Assembly (NCBI GenBank): GCA_947172415.1
Contig: OX359193.1
Coordinates: 6,318,501 to 6,382,500 of the forward strand
DNA from: Chondrosia reniformis
Lineage: Eukaryota > Porifera > Demospongiae > Chondrillida > Chondrillidae
DNA length: 64,000 nt
Reading direction: 5' to 3'
The position numbers and the translations under genes are program-made. Below, one piece after another: positions 25,732-38,300 of the stretch; positions within the stretch are counted from its first letter, which is position 1; each line of letters opens with the position of its first letter. The notes under the pieces are model-generated. The model was not told the origin of the DNA, did not search any database, and saw only the letters and a program-made list of their open reading frames with translations.

Positions 25732-28700
25732 ATGGCGTTTGGGTGCACTGCTGCAAAGAATTTTACTTATTTTAGATCGAAAGATCCTCTGGAAAACTTT
25801 CGAATAAAGTAAACTTACTTAGATGATCTATAACTTTATTTCAAACGTGATTATGTTTCATTTTAAATGTAGAGTAGTACTTAGAAAAATAGTATCATCT
25901 TCAAGCTCAGTTGCTATGGAAACTACTGGTCAGTTTCATATGATGGTACATACACGGTGTATCTCAAATTAAGCACAATTAAGAAAATGGCCAAATCAAA
26001 TGTCTCAACTGTATAGTTGTAACCACAATAGAGATTTCTAATTGATTTCAACTTTAGTTGTTAGGTTGGCATGCAATCCACATATTTGTATATATAGATG
26101 ATGAAATTCAAGAGTTTAAGTGGCAATTGAAGCTCTTTAGCAAGGTGAGTAACTTGAGGGGAAGTTCCTTAATCAGGTGCTTTACATAACATACATATTG
26201 ATACATTCTCAGAATGAGGAGGCTCGCCTGACTCAAATGCCTGATGACATATCACTGAGTTTAGTGGAAAGACAAAGGAAACAGCAACTGCTGAAACAGC
26301 TAAGGTTACAACTAGTGTGTCCTAGCTGTATATAGGAGTCATTAAGCAATGCATAAACACTACTAACATACAGTGGATTGTAATGGTATTTTTTGAAAGC
26401 AAAAATTATTACATTTTGTTTTCATGTTTTTGTGTACAGTGATCATAATGGCCAGCGGCCCAATGGCCGACTCTTCTCTCTCATTCAAGGAGACGGCAGA
26501 CTAGAACAGTTACTACTTAATACCACTGCACTGACTAATGCAGGCAAGGAGAAACCTACCTATGTATCCCAATTGGAGCCCACCTTAAGGAGGCGTGGCA
26601 GGAGTAGAGGGGGTGTGACTTATCCTGTTTTGGAGAAACCATCTGAAGATCAGAGGAAACAAAATAGATTGATCACACCCCATCGTGTTACCATGGTAAT
26701 CATGGCTGACCTAGCCCCCTTTAATTCAAACCACTCAGATGAGCACATAATCCAAGTCATTCAGGTACATGCAACCCCTTGATACACGCCAACTAACACA
26801 CCCTCTACTACACACCCTCTAATACACACCCACTGACACACCCTCCAATACACACCCACTGACACACCCTCCAATACACACCCACTGACACACCCTCCAA
26901 TACACACCCACTGACACACCCTCCAATACACACCCACTGACACATCCTCTACTACACACCCATTGACACGCCCACTGACATGCCCACTGACACATGGTAG
27001 GTTGATGATAGTGGAGTCATTAGAGTGTGTCCAGATTTCAATACTGAGTTGAATAGTTGGTACAGAATTGAAAACAGAAATCAAGGTATGTCTTTAAATG
27101 GTAAATACAATATATAGTACTCGTTACCAGTCCACATTTCATCATGTAATAGAAGTGTTTGAATACACCCTAGAACATTCTTCAAAGGCCATCACAAAGT
27201 AAGTACGTATTAATTGTAGTTCTTTTAATCTTAAAAATCTTTACCTCTGATATTTTTCAGTGTTGATTTAAATAGAGAAAGGGGAATTGTTAGTGAATTA
27301 AATCGTCAAAGATTGGACCAGCTGAGCAGTGCACTTGGAAAAGGGTTTACCCCTCCAGTAAGGAAGACATATTTGTAGTTAATGATTTGTAGTTGAGTGT
27401 AGTGTCTATGAATGTCTCCTTTCCAGCCTGAAGTAGGACTACTAGTGGTTACAGTGGGACAACTTGGTGAGAGAGTGCATCCGGAATGTAATTGGATGTA
27501 ATTCTTAATAATTATGAATGTTTCTAACTTAATAATGATATGGTTAAGTAAATTAAGTTCTCATTATTAAATTTGGATCTTATTACACTCATCTCCTGTG
27601 ACATCGCCATCTGCTCTTTGTGCAATTGCACTCTAATTTCAGCTCAATTCTATTCTCCTTGCTGAGACATTATCCATGAGCTACATTTTCAAATTTCACA
27701 CCTTTCATCTCTCTGGTAGTTTCAGTGAAGGATTTTGAGTATGATGACTTGTATGTAAAAGTGACCTTGCACTTGCCAAATGGTTAGTTGCTGAGTGCTT
27801 AGCATCAGATAACCCTTACACTGACCCTGCTGTGTCTCTCCGCCCCCTAGGCTGGCATTGTGAGGAGTTTGAGGGCCAAGAGAGTTCCCTGTATTCCCAG
27901 ATCTGCCGAGTGAGGTCGGATTACATGGTATGCAGAGCTTCCTTTTAGAAAATGGCACAAGAGGGGCGAAATGCAATATAGCATACTTTTGAAAGGCAAC
28001 CTAGCTCACTGTCCCCAAGGGGAGACAAATACCCCCCCTGCCCCCTAAAAGATATCCTATTATAACATGTCTGACCTGCTACACTCATCCATGTACTGTA
28101 CTGCATGATATGGAGTACATTACAAGGAGTGTCTCGCAGCCAAATGGTTCAGGGATTTAATCTTAACTCCACTCTAATTTCTTGTGAACCCTTTTTTATA
28201 GAAGATTTTTCTTGGTGCTACTGTAGTACATTTACAGATCTCTCTAAATAGAAATCCCAAGGTTTATTCTAGCATTAGTATTGTGAACCCTTTTTTCTTG
28301 GTGCTGCTGTAGTACAACAATGTCTAGAGATAATCCATTTAGCTTTTATATTAATTAGAATATACAGCATGCTTCATATGAGTTACAGATACAATGCATT
28401 CACAGATCTCTCTCTAAATAGAAATCCCAAGGTATATTCTAGCAATACTATGTCTGCACACAACATGTATTTATATTTGTACAGTAGCCATAGCAATACA
28501 TATTATCTCTTCAATGGTATGTATGTAGGTCAATACTGCTAACTTTGCATTGCCACTTGAGTTTACACTTCAATATAGACCACTTCAAGTGGAGGATGGT
28601 AAGAAGATTGTACTGCCAGAAGTAGGAGTATAATTTGGCGTATTTGTGTTCATTTGAAATTCTAATTTTAGAATTGGTTTTGGAACAGCCAACTTTATAT

Positions 28701-29567
28701 TTTGAGGTATCCTCAATTGACTCTTGGGAGAGGCACAGAATAGAGGGATATGGCTATTGGAAGTTTCCATGGAAACCAGGTAATTCAAATTGGTGGTGGT
28801 TGTTGCTAGTGATAGCAGCTAATGACTTAGCATGTCATTCAGAGGATAGCAGCGTTCTGTAGCTACTCATACTTTAGGAGTGAGAAAGGTTTGAGTTGAG
28901 AGTGTATCTTCCTTCTCAGGAATGGTCAAAGCGGTTATACCCACTTGGCGTCCCGCTCCCAGGAGCTACTGGGGTGCCCTTCAGCGCTTCTTTATTGGTG
29001 GTGATCCTGCACTTGAAGATGTGCTGTACACTGCAACTCCTCCTGATAGTCAAGGAGACCACTTAGCAAAATATGGATTTGTCACCGAGACTTCTGGAAC
29101 AATAACTCTGCATATGAGCCTGATTCATCAAAGCCAGTAAGAGAATGGCCACGGGATAAAGCATGTATTGTTAGCTAATAGGTCTTATTGTCATTGGAGT
29201 GAATGTTCTGTGGCCTACAATGCATTATTAAATGTGTGAGACTCGTTGGATTACATTTCATTGTGGAATGTTGTATTCTCTCAAATTTCATTGTTCCATG
29301 CTCCAGTGGTCATGAATATTTTCTTAGACAAATCACTATATTTACCAGCTATGACTGAGATTGTACATTAGCATCTTTCTTCCTTAGTGCTAGTCAGTTG
29401 AGATATGGATTTGCTAATAAAGCTGTTACCCTGACAACAGATGCCATATTAGGTATTGCACCATCTATATGTATGTAATGGTATTGTATTTAGCTTTCCC
29501 TGACTTTGTAGATGTTTATAAGAAAACCAAGAATAAACTCGCAAGTACACTGAGACCAGCAAGCTGA
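25732..29567 (+). CDS. MKS1: MKS1, B9-domain protein of the ciliary transition zone
   Basis: Subunit of the MKS/B9 complex that gates the base of the cilium. Exon 1 (25732-about 25808) encodes YFRSKDPLENFRIK, matching the YRSRDPVRNLRLR start of vertebrate MKS1. Later exons: about 26058-26144, 26213-26304, 26440-26764, 27001-27085, 27153-27198, 27261-27357, 27427-27466, 27726-27782, 27851-27927, 28529-28598, 28672-28779, 28920-29136, 29398-29452 and 29512-29567. Conserved stretches are RVTMVIMADLAPF, GVIRVCPDFN, then the B9 domain (YDDLYVKVTLHLPNGWHCEEF to YFEVSSIDSWERHRIEGYGY), and after it RRFFIGG-like QRFFIGGDPALEDVLY. The link between exon 1 and 26058 is not resolved, so one small exon may be missing. 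Confidence 0.93.
25910..25923 (+). promoter_or_regulatory. X-box-like RFX site near the MKS1 start
   Basis: GTTGCTATGGAAAC fits the RFX X-box half-site arrangement. It lies about 180 bases inside the MKS1 transcription unit, in its first intron. Ciliary genes, including B9 genes, are commonly RFX targets in other animals; function here is inferred. Confidence 0.6.
26785..26999. repeat. 28-bp intronic tandem repeat
   Basis: About six or seven copies of a unit containing acacaccctccaatacacac and ccactgac, in the MKS1 intron ending at 27000. The last copies are diverged. Confidence 0.9.
28190..28450. repeat. Local imperfect duplications in an MKS1 intron
   Basis: gtgaacccttttttatagaa near 28185 recurs in altered form near 28283. 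The segment cagatctctctaaatagaaa with its following bases near 28235 recurs near 28400. These are interspersed direct repeats rather than a simple array. Confidence 0.7.
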
Positions 29568-29823
29568 CAAGATTGCATCACAATTATATAATAACTTGTG
29601 TACACTGAAACTTCCCAACGTGACTGTAGCTAGAAATTCTGGGTATTCCAGAAAGAACGTGACGTCATCTTTGTATATTTCCGTATACTTTATTTTGACT
29701 ATGGTTCCAAATATCGTGTAATCGACAGATACTTAGTCGTTGTAGAGTTGTAAGGTGATAGTTGCGCAGTTAGCTATAGTCACAGTAGTACCGAGGATAG
29801 CAGCGGTAACACACAGACTGGGG

Positions 29824-31985
29824 ATGGCGCTCTGCATCACCGAATTGCAGGATACTTGCATTGTAGACGAGGATCAGCAGTTGCACTTAGCTGGAAAGCT
29901 CGGACAAGCGTTGTTAAGCGAAAATCAAATGCTCAAGAAAGAAGTTCGAGAGCTTAAAAATGCCATTGCCACTCTAGAGAACGTAAGAATATTAATTACT
30001 TATTATATATGCAGCGCGCCGATATATTTAACAAACATTCGAGTTTTTCCATAAATGTATTTATATTTTTACTGTTCGTGATTATAATTAGCAAAACGAA
30101 CACCAAAAAGCTACCTTTATTGAACAAATAAGAGAATTAAGAAGCTCACAACAATCAAATTTATGTCAACTGGAGGAGCAGCTGGACAAGGCGAATGAAA
30201 AACTTTGTGTAGCTGAAGAAAGGAGAAAGAGGATGGACAGCGACAGTTCTGCAAAGGATAAACAAATTAGATCATTGGAGGATAGGTTACAGATATTAGA
30301 AGATGAAACAATTAAAGTATGAAATATATATATATTCTAAGTATACCTGTAACCATGCATATATATGCGGATCGACGCGGTATCCTATAGTAGCTGCGTG
30401 TGCATGGCCATGCACGCGCAGAGTCTTAAAGAATTTACGCTTTAATTCAGTTGCAGGATGAAAACCTCCGGTTGAATAGTGCTTACAAGCAAAGATGTCA
30501 TTTAAGGGAGGCTTCGTGTGTTAATGAAAAGGAGATTGAAGCAGCTGCCGTCAAAGCAGAAGTGAGAATAACAAGTTACATGTATTTTATACATGTAGCT
30601 ATAAACTACATAATTGCGCTGTAAAGTTATAGTAGTGCATGGACCGGATTTATTTTAAATTTGCAGATTAGATTGTAATGCTGTGAGTATGTGTGTTTAA
30701 TGTATATAACATGCTGCAGGCTGAAAGAATAACTACAGAAAAGAGAAATTTACAATGTAAATTGGAGACAGTTTTGAAGGAAAATAGCTATTTGAAGAAC
30801 TTTGCAGAATCACTTGAAATTGAATTAACTGAAGCTTTATCACATCTTCAAGATAAAGAATCAGAGGCAGCCGATTTGTCATTAGAGCTGAAAGAGGTTC
30901 GGGAGAACCTCACACAACTTCAGAAGGAGATGGAGATGCAAGAGATACAAGTTAGTGTGTCAGCTATAGGAGATGCATGGAATAATTGCACATGTATATA
31001 GCATGCAAATTATGTAAATTTCATTATACATATAATTAACATGTATAGGCAATAAGCCCACTGTCCAATGTGTCCATCTATGAGGAGCTGTGTAAAGTCC
31101 AAGTTACTGATATTCAGCAATCCTCAACACCAAATGGGCCAATCCATCATACCTTGTTCACAGGCTTTGCAGAGGACAGTGACTGTGAAAGGTATAAAGC
31201 AATGACCCATCATCACAAAACATCCGTTAATTGGTCCTCACTTCTGATCCACAGGTGTGAAAAGTTACAGAGAGCACTAGATACATCCAAGGAGGAGTGT
31301 TGCAAGCTGACAGCTCAAGTTCACGCTCTGATTTTACAGAAGATAGAGCTCTCTAAGCAAATTGAAGAGTGGCAGGTATATATTTACATGCATGTATAAA
31401 AGTGTACGTGGCAGCATGTTTTATAGTATATATATTCCTTATTTGACCCTCTAAATAACACAATATACGTATGTATACACACTATCAGAGTTACCATTAA
31501 CAGCTTTATTATATACATAATATTCACATGGATTGTTAAATCAGATTTAAATCAGATTAGCCAGTAGAATACCGTATATGGTGTATAGTACTAAAACTGA
31601 AACCACTAAAGATTATATTAAGATAAGGCTTATAAATTATAAATTGCTTATGTAAATATAGAGTCATATGTATATGTATATAACAGTAATTAAGGTAAAA
31701 AAACATCACTTCTACAGTCCCCCCTACTTTGAAAGCTCTTTCTATATTTACTCTGGATGGAGAAAAACAAACATAGAAAAGAAAACAATTCTACCCATAT
31801 ATATATATATGCATTGTTCATAGATTGATGTTGAGTCCATGGTGGATGATAATGTCACCAGACAGCTGAAGGAAGACTGTGTTGGAAACATAAGCACACC
31901 CTCTGCTAAGGCTCAGGAACCAGTTAAATCTTCTTCAGAGAGAAAGAGGTGGACCAAAAGATTCTTCAAGGGACTACGCTCATAA
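29824..31985 (+). CDS. Coiled-coil adaptor-like protein, BICDL/CDR2-type
   Basis: Exons: 29824-29982, 30092-30316, 30451-30561, 30720-30950, 31049-31191, 31255-31375 and 31824-31985. Frames join without stops. The start is the first ATG (MALCITELQD). Residues about 20-50 (QQLHLAGKLGQALLSENQ) resemble the CC1 box of dynein-adaptor families such as BICDL, BICD and CDR2. Most of the protein is heptad-rich coiled coil (RSLEDRLQILEDE, LQCKLETVLKENSYLKN). A second helix, KLTAQVHALILQKIELSKQI followed by EEWQ, is similar in style to the end of BICDL proteins. The C-terminus is basic and aromatic (RKRWTKRFFKGLRS). The likely role, linking cargo to dynein or another motor, is inferred. Orthology to one of these families is unresolved. 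It lies 256 bases downstream of the MKS1 stop, on the same strand. Confidence 0.75.
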
Positions 31986-32379
31986 TTGTTTTGAGTACTT
32001 GAAATTATCATTTAAATCAACACAGGAATTGTTTACAGACTTTTTACAAATAATTATGTTTATATTTTTGGTCCAAATGAAACTTAACACAATTTTAATT
32101 GTAAGAAAAGGTGTCATATTGTATCTTCCAATTTTGAATCTTTGTGTTTTCCTTTGCCCATAAGTGATTTCCTAGTTGGGTTACCAATGGACTGCACATT
32201 ATGAAGAGAAAATGACTTTATAACAATTGACATAATATATAGCTGGTGGAGTACATAATAAATGACTATGCGATGCAAACTTAAGGCTATTCAAAATGTG
32301 GCTCGTTTTCAGCTAAACTGTATAAAACCTGTTGAAATGACCCTAAGCTTGGATAGCTAAACAAGATTCAGGTAGAAAA
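31986..32379. other. Convergent 3' flanks
   Basis: AT-rich sequence between the stop of the coiled-coil gene and the 3' end of BLTP2 on the other strand. Contains AATAAA-like text (near 32257) and no exon I can support. Confidence 0.5.
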
Positions 32380-35300
32380 TCACAATCTACAGTTCTGCCT
32401 GCATACCTTTGTAAATCCTAAAAGGTGGGAAATGTCCTTTTCGCTACCTTGAAGCTGCCTATGTTGTACAAAGATAAAAGCAAAGCTTGTTTCATGAATG
32501 GAAATACAGGAGAACGTAACTGTACTTTTCTGAGCCTTGGATGCTGAGTTGTGGATCTTTATGACTCTCTTCCATACCAAATTTCTTTTTAATAGCCTAC
32601 AGTACATGTGTAAATAATGAGAGCAGTTATTTGCTGGCATCCGGTCAAGTGAAGAAGGAGAAATAGAAGAAAGTTGTCTTTTGCAAACTGTAGCTTGTGT
32701 GTACACTTTAGCTAGACATAGGAAAATGATAATTTTATAATAGTATAGCAAGTTTGTCTCTATAACCTTTGGGATGATAGCTTGCTTGCAATCTTTCTTA
32801 ATTGCTACAAAGAGATCTTTCCAAGTCCAATTTTGACTGTGATATTCCAAATTAGGTATAGAAACTTGGAAATCAGCAATATCAATAGGAAGACCTCCTT
32901 GTCGACCATGATAGCTAATGAACAGTGGCACCTTTGTTACTTTCACATATATGAATGTCTTCACTTGAGATGCTCTCTCCTGAGATAATGAAAATATGTA
33001 AGCAATATTAGTGAGAGCAGTCACCCATAGGAGAGCAGCACACCCCATGTGAGAGATGCACCCCTCATGAGAGCAGCATACCCCATAGGAGAGCAGTGCA
33101 CCCCATAGGAGAGCAGCACACCCCATAGGAGAGCAGCACACCCCATGTGAGAGATGCACCCCTCATGAGAGCAGCATACCCCATAGGAGAGCAGCATTAC
33201 CCCATAGGAGAGCAGTGCACCCCATAGGAGAGCAGTGCACCCCATAGGAGAGCAGCACACCCCATAGGAGAGCAGCACACCCCATAGGAGAGCAGCACAC
33301 CCCACACGCGGGTAGATTCTAGGCCTTACAGTCATGGCATCCACATCTGATAGCTCTGGGGTCACATCTGGGGTAGTCTTTCGTTTTGCCTCCTTCAAGG
33401 GAGCTGAGTGTTGTGAATTCTCTTGCTTGCGTTTGGTCTAAAACAAAATATAATAGTGGAATAGGAGATTGACTGTAGTGTAAAAATGTACCTTTGTGTC
33501 TTGAGTGGGAGTGTGTCTGCCTGATTCAACTAGATCAGATCCGCTTTCAACCATGTCACCTGGTGAAACATAAGTGTGTATTAATATGTACTGTCAGCAA
33601 AGGAGGTAGAGGATAGCTAGCAAATGGACACACTTGAGTAGCTTCCAACAAGAAGCTGAGCCTTGTCCCCCATGAACTGGTCTCCATCAGATTTGGCTGA
33701 TGCTGGAAAGAAAAACTCAAACATTTTATTGTAAAATTGTTGAGTAAGGTGAACTGCCAGGGGAACCACATTGACCTCAAAGTGCTCTTTGACTGATATT
33801 CCAGCTACTGGAGCGATATCTCGGCAGTATACTCTCAAACTAATATTCTTGTCAACTCTAAGCTTTTGTGACTTTGGATCATAAGGAGACAACACATCCT
33901 AAGGCAAGTGACAACAGTCCCTCAACCCAAATGTAAAAATCATCATGGCAACAGCCATACCCTGTACATTGCATTGGGGGAGAGGTCCCTAACATGAAAT
34001 GTTCCTAGCTCAAATCTGTGCTCTCCGGAATCATCATTCAGTAATAATCTAGTGTAAGAGCAGTTGGTGAGAGTCACGTCGGCCAGTTGAAGCTGACCAT
34101 CCTTGTCTGCTATCCACCAGTAGCCATCGTCCAGCCACACCTCAATACGTAGGACAGGGTGGGGCCTCTTAACAATGCTACCAGAGGGCGGAGTTGAGAG
34201 AAATGTATTATCTTTGAAGAACCTGTAGAGTAAGATAATAAATATCACAACAAAGGCATACTAAAGAAATAAATAAATGACACACTTCATTAGGATATCT
34301 AATTCTTGACTTGATTCATTTAAAAACTGTTTCTTCTCTTGGATAATTGCCTTCAAATTGTGCACAGTACCTTGTGGTCTACATGGAGGTTAAAGGTCAA
34401 ACATCAATGGACAAATTTCCTAAACACATCTCTTAAATACTGCTCACACGTCATCAGTCTTTAGAGCTATGTAAAGTTCTCGTTCTGCTTGTCTGATTGA
34501 CTGAAGAAGTTGCCTAATGCAAGCATGGTGAGGGGTAAAACCCTGGATAAAGCCAAAAAACTGAGGGTCCCACCCACTCACCTGACCCTCTCTTGTCGCA
34601 CCAATATTGGCTTCCTACAGTCATTGATGTTACTGAGCTGAAGGCTAAATCTCAACTTGTCCATTCTCTGAATCATTTGCTTTTGTTTTGGTTCTTTGTA
34701 TAACAACACATTGTTGACAATATCAAGCATCATTGCATACTGTGTCTGAAACCAAATTTAAAAATTCAAAATGGGTATAACAAAATATATACACAAACTT
34801 ACTGAAGTGGTTGTTACGGAAACAGAAGGATGCCTTATGGTAAATGTGCTGACACAGCTGTCAGTCTCTTTTAACCCTTCCACCAATGGGGGAGAGGGTA
34901 CAGAAGTAAAGTCAATATAGAAAATTTGACAATAACAACGTGAAGAGATCCTCTGCAGTTGCAGGGGTTCATTGAACAAGTTTCTGGCAATACTATTGAC
35001 CAGACCACCAACTGGATCCTTATGGGAGGAGGGACTTCGCTTAAGAAAGGGCCCCAGGGTTTGCCTCTCTGCTGAAATACCATCACTTGAAGGTCCTAAG
35101 TGTCCTACAGGATGCGCATGCATAGGGTTGTCACATGATTGGCATGTGACATAAAGTCATGAATGTGTACGTACCTAGCAAAGTAAAAACATCAAATTCC
35201 GCATCTTCCTCAGGTACAGAGGTTTCTCCTTGACCAATAGGCACTGGAGCCTGGCCAGAAATGGTAGAAGAGCTTAGCCAAGGGAAAGTCCCTTCGTCCA

Positions 35301-38300
35301 CTACATCACTGCCCACAGTTGCAAAATACTACATATATAGTTCATGCAAACACTGTACTAATGGAGTATGAATTCATAGGGGATAATATATACACTGATT
35401 GTGATAATATACGTACTTGTCATTTGTATATACATGCAATTCCCATGTGGATAATTAGGGATTGCTCTAGCTGTGCCAAACTTATATTTGAGATGGTTCA
35501 TCTTTAGTCTTTTGAGTGTCTAGAGATACAGTTTTTTTCTTGAGAATCAGACATTTTGACCCACTGAAGAAGACCCCCCAGAATTAAAACATCCAATATT
35601 CAAGAAACAAACTGTGTCTCTAGACGCTCAAAAGGCTGAAGATGAGCCATCTCGAAGATGGAGCCCATATATAGCTGGTAATGCTTCATATTGGGCACAT
35701 ACTTGCATGTCCTCAACTCTTCCAATCCATGAAGATTTACTGACTACCTCAGCGTCCGAGTTCATTTGTGGATGATGCTTGTGGTTGGTCACGTGAGTGA
35801 TGCTTGAGCTGATTATAACAGTTCCCTTAGTCTCCACCCCTTGGAGCGCCATCTGAATGTTCTCCAATTGAACTGGAGGAGGAGTAGCAAAGTGACCCTC
35901 ATCTTATCAAAGCAATGTACAACATACTTAACCAACACCTCTCTGAAATATCTTCCATAGAACTAGCAGCCTCCCTGCCCTTCAACTTTGGGTCATCTCT
36001 CCCCCTCTACAGAGAGAAGAACTCAATACTTAAATGTACAGTATCTAACTTTCACTGGTAAACTATAACACAGGTTATTCTCTTATATCCAGACTATTAC
36101 GTATTCTTTAGAAGTTTGTAACATTTGTAAAATTGCAAAATAGTTTCTTGGGCTACCTACTTACTTACTTCTTCCACATGTTCCACAAATCGATTAACAT
36201 CTGTGATAAGCTGTTTAAGAAGACCGCCACCTGGACTTGGTGGGCAAAGGTCTCTAACAGCTTCACCTTCAGGAGTAGAACCCCTGCTATCAGGAGAGGA
36301 GGAAGGTCTAGAGAAAAAGCTTGGAATCACATCATTTGGTTTCTTAGATTTCAGAGCCTCTGAAAGAAGGTTATTCTTCAGAGCCTGTGAGGAGGAGCAG
36401 TACACTCAATAGTCAGACATGTTGAAAGGATAAGGAAGTGCACGGAGCCTACTTGAGCTTTAGTGTAAGCGTCAAAGAGGTTGAAGAGGATGGTTCTACT
36501 GTTGAATGTCCAAGAGACTCTGATACTACTTGCCTTCACCTCCTGTTTGTACTCCTGAGTGCCAGATTCACAAGACACTCATGCTAACATACACAAGCAG
36601 GTACCTACTGACATACTTACTGAGATAACCTGCAGTTCAGGACTTATGTTACCTGGTGCATTGACATTTGGACGCAGGTAGCTAATTCTGTTAAATTGAA
36701 GAGCTCATGTAATTAATACAGCAAATATAGCAGTAAAGGAAACTAACGTTTTCAAAGTAACCAAGTGATGCCTACTGGACTCATCAAGACTATCATGTCT
36801 GTCAAATTCAGCAACCTAATCATTTTACAAGGTACACAAGCTATCTGGTGAGGCAATGGCCACATCATGAGGAACACTTACAGCTACTTGGTTCAATGAA
36901 GAACAAAGCCATCCTTGTATGTCTTCTCCAGTTGCTTGGCAACTCAAAACACTCCAATCTGCTCGCGGTCGTCGTAGCAACCCATCCATATAAGGCACCA
37001 GTGTTAGATAGTAAGTCAGCTGAAGTGAAACCCTCTGAAGGTGACTCAGGACTCCTTGTACCTGGCTGGCCGAGCCCCAATAACACAGAGTGCCATTGTC
37101 ACATGCAAAGGAGATGTCCACATTCCTACATACCACACCACAGATGAGACACTGGGCCAGTAGGCACAGGAGGAAATATGGAGGGCAACTAACTTTAAAT
37201 GTCTACTAAATGTTGTTCTTTTAGGTCGAACATTACCAAAGACCCTTCCTTTACAAATTGGTCGAGAGACACGCTCAAAGACAGTTTGTACTAGTTGCTG
37301 TAGCAACCGTAGTGTACTTGCATATAGGACCAATTGTGGTCCTTTGGCATCCTATAGAGGAGAGGGGGGAGGGGAGGAAAAGGGAGGATTATATGAGTAA
37401 ACTCATGTGATGTGAGATGTTACCAACTTCAGTTTGCTTCAATTCCAGATTCAGGTTTAAATTTAAGTGCTTAGAACGAAAACTTGCAAAAGAGTCATGA
37501 ACCTATGTATATATTATATTTTTAATCAATGCCACATGGAGACAGGGTTACTATGGTAACCACTAACCTGGCCCTCCGGTAAAGCAGGTACCTTCTCAGG
37601 ATTACATGGCATCACACCACAGTGACTGTTTGGATTGTCTCCTTCACACACCCACTGGAACTTGCTCCTGCAGTATAGGAGGTTGCAACAAGATTCATGG
37701 ACACGCCCACAGTCTACCATTCTTGGACACGCCCACACCTCCAATCTACATACCTAAACTCTGCATGTGGAATCCTTAGAATGTGACAGTCATCATATTT
37801 ACTAGCTGTGTGCATGAAGACATTGACTCCTCCCCCCATTTCCAGCACTCCCGTGTTGTAATAGAGTCTGAGTGTGTCTATCTGCAGGTCCAAATACTCC
37901 ACAGTGTTGTAGGGGTCTCTTGTGTTGAGGATCATCAAACAAGCTTCATCCACCCTCATGTCAAGACAGCCGTGAAAGACTACACGCCACTACATTGTGA
38001 GAAACAGAAGACAATTAGTAATAGTGATATGATGTATTATTGGAGATGAAGATACCAGTATATTGGCCTATACTTAGTAACCTGTATCAAATGGATGATT
38101 ACAGCAAGTCAACAAATTACTAAATCAACTCTTAATAACAAAACATGATGAATATATAAAAAATCTTCACTTTACAAATTAACTAGTAACTTGTACCACA
38201 CATCATTACTTCTACATCCACAGTGCAGCTGTTAACTTGCCTTATCCCAAAAGGGCAGGGGATGACTGGGGTCAATGCTTTTCTTGATTATGTTCTCTAC

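Noticed and set aside
28763..28776. GTTTCCATGGAAAC as a regulatory X-box
   Set aside because: It lies in a conserved MKS1 coding exon (FPWKPG), so the palindrome is explained by the protein sequence and I did not count it.
33021..33398. Minus-strand frame with repeated CAALLWG/SHMGC peptides
   Set aside because: Only the part from 33330 rightwards is a real BLTP2 exon; the rest is intronic minisatellite read through.
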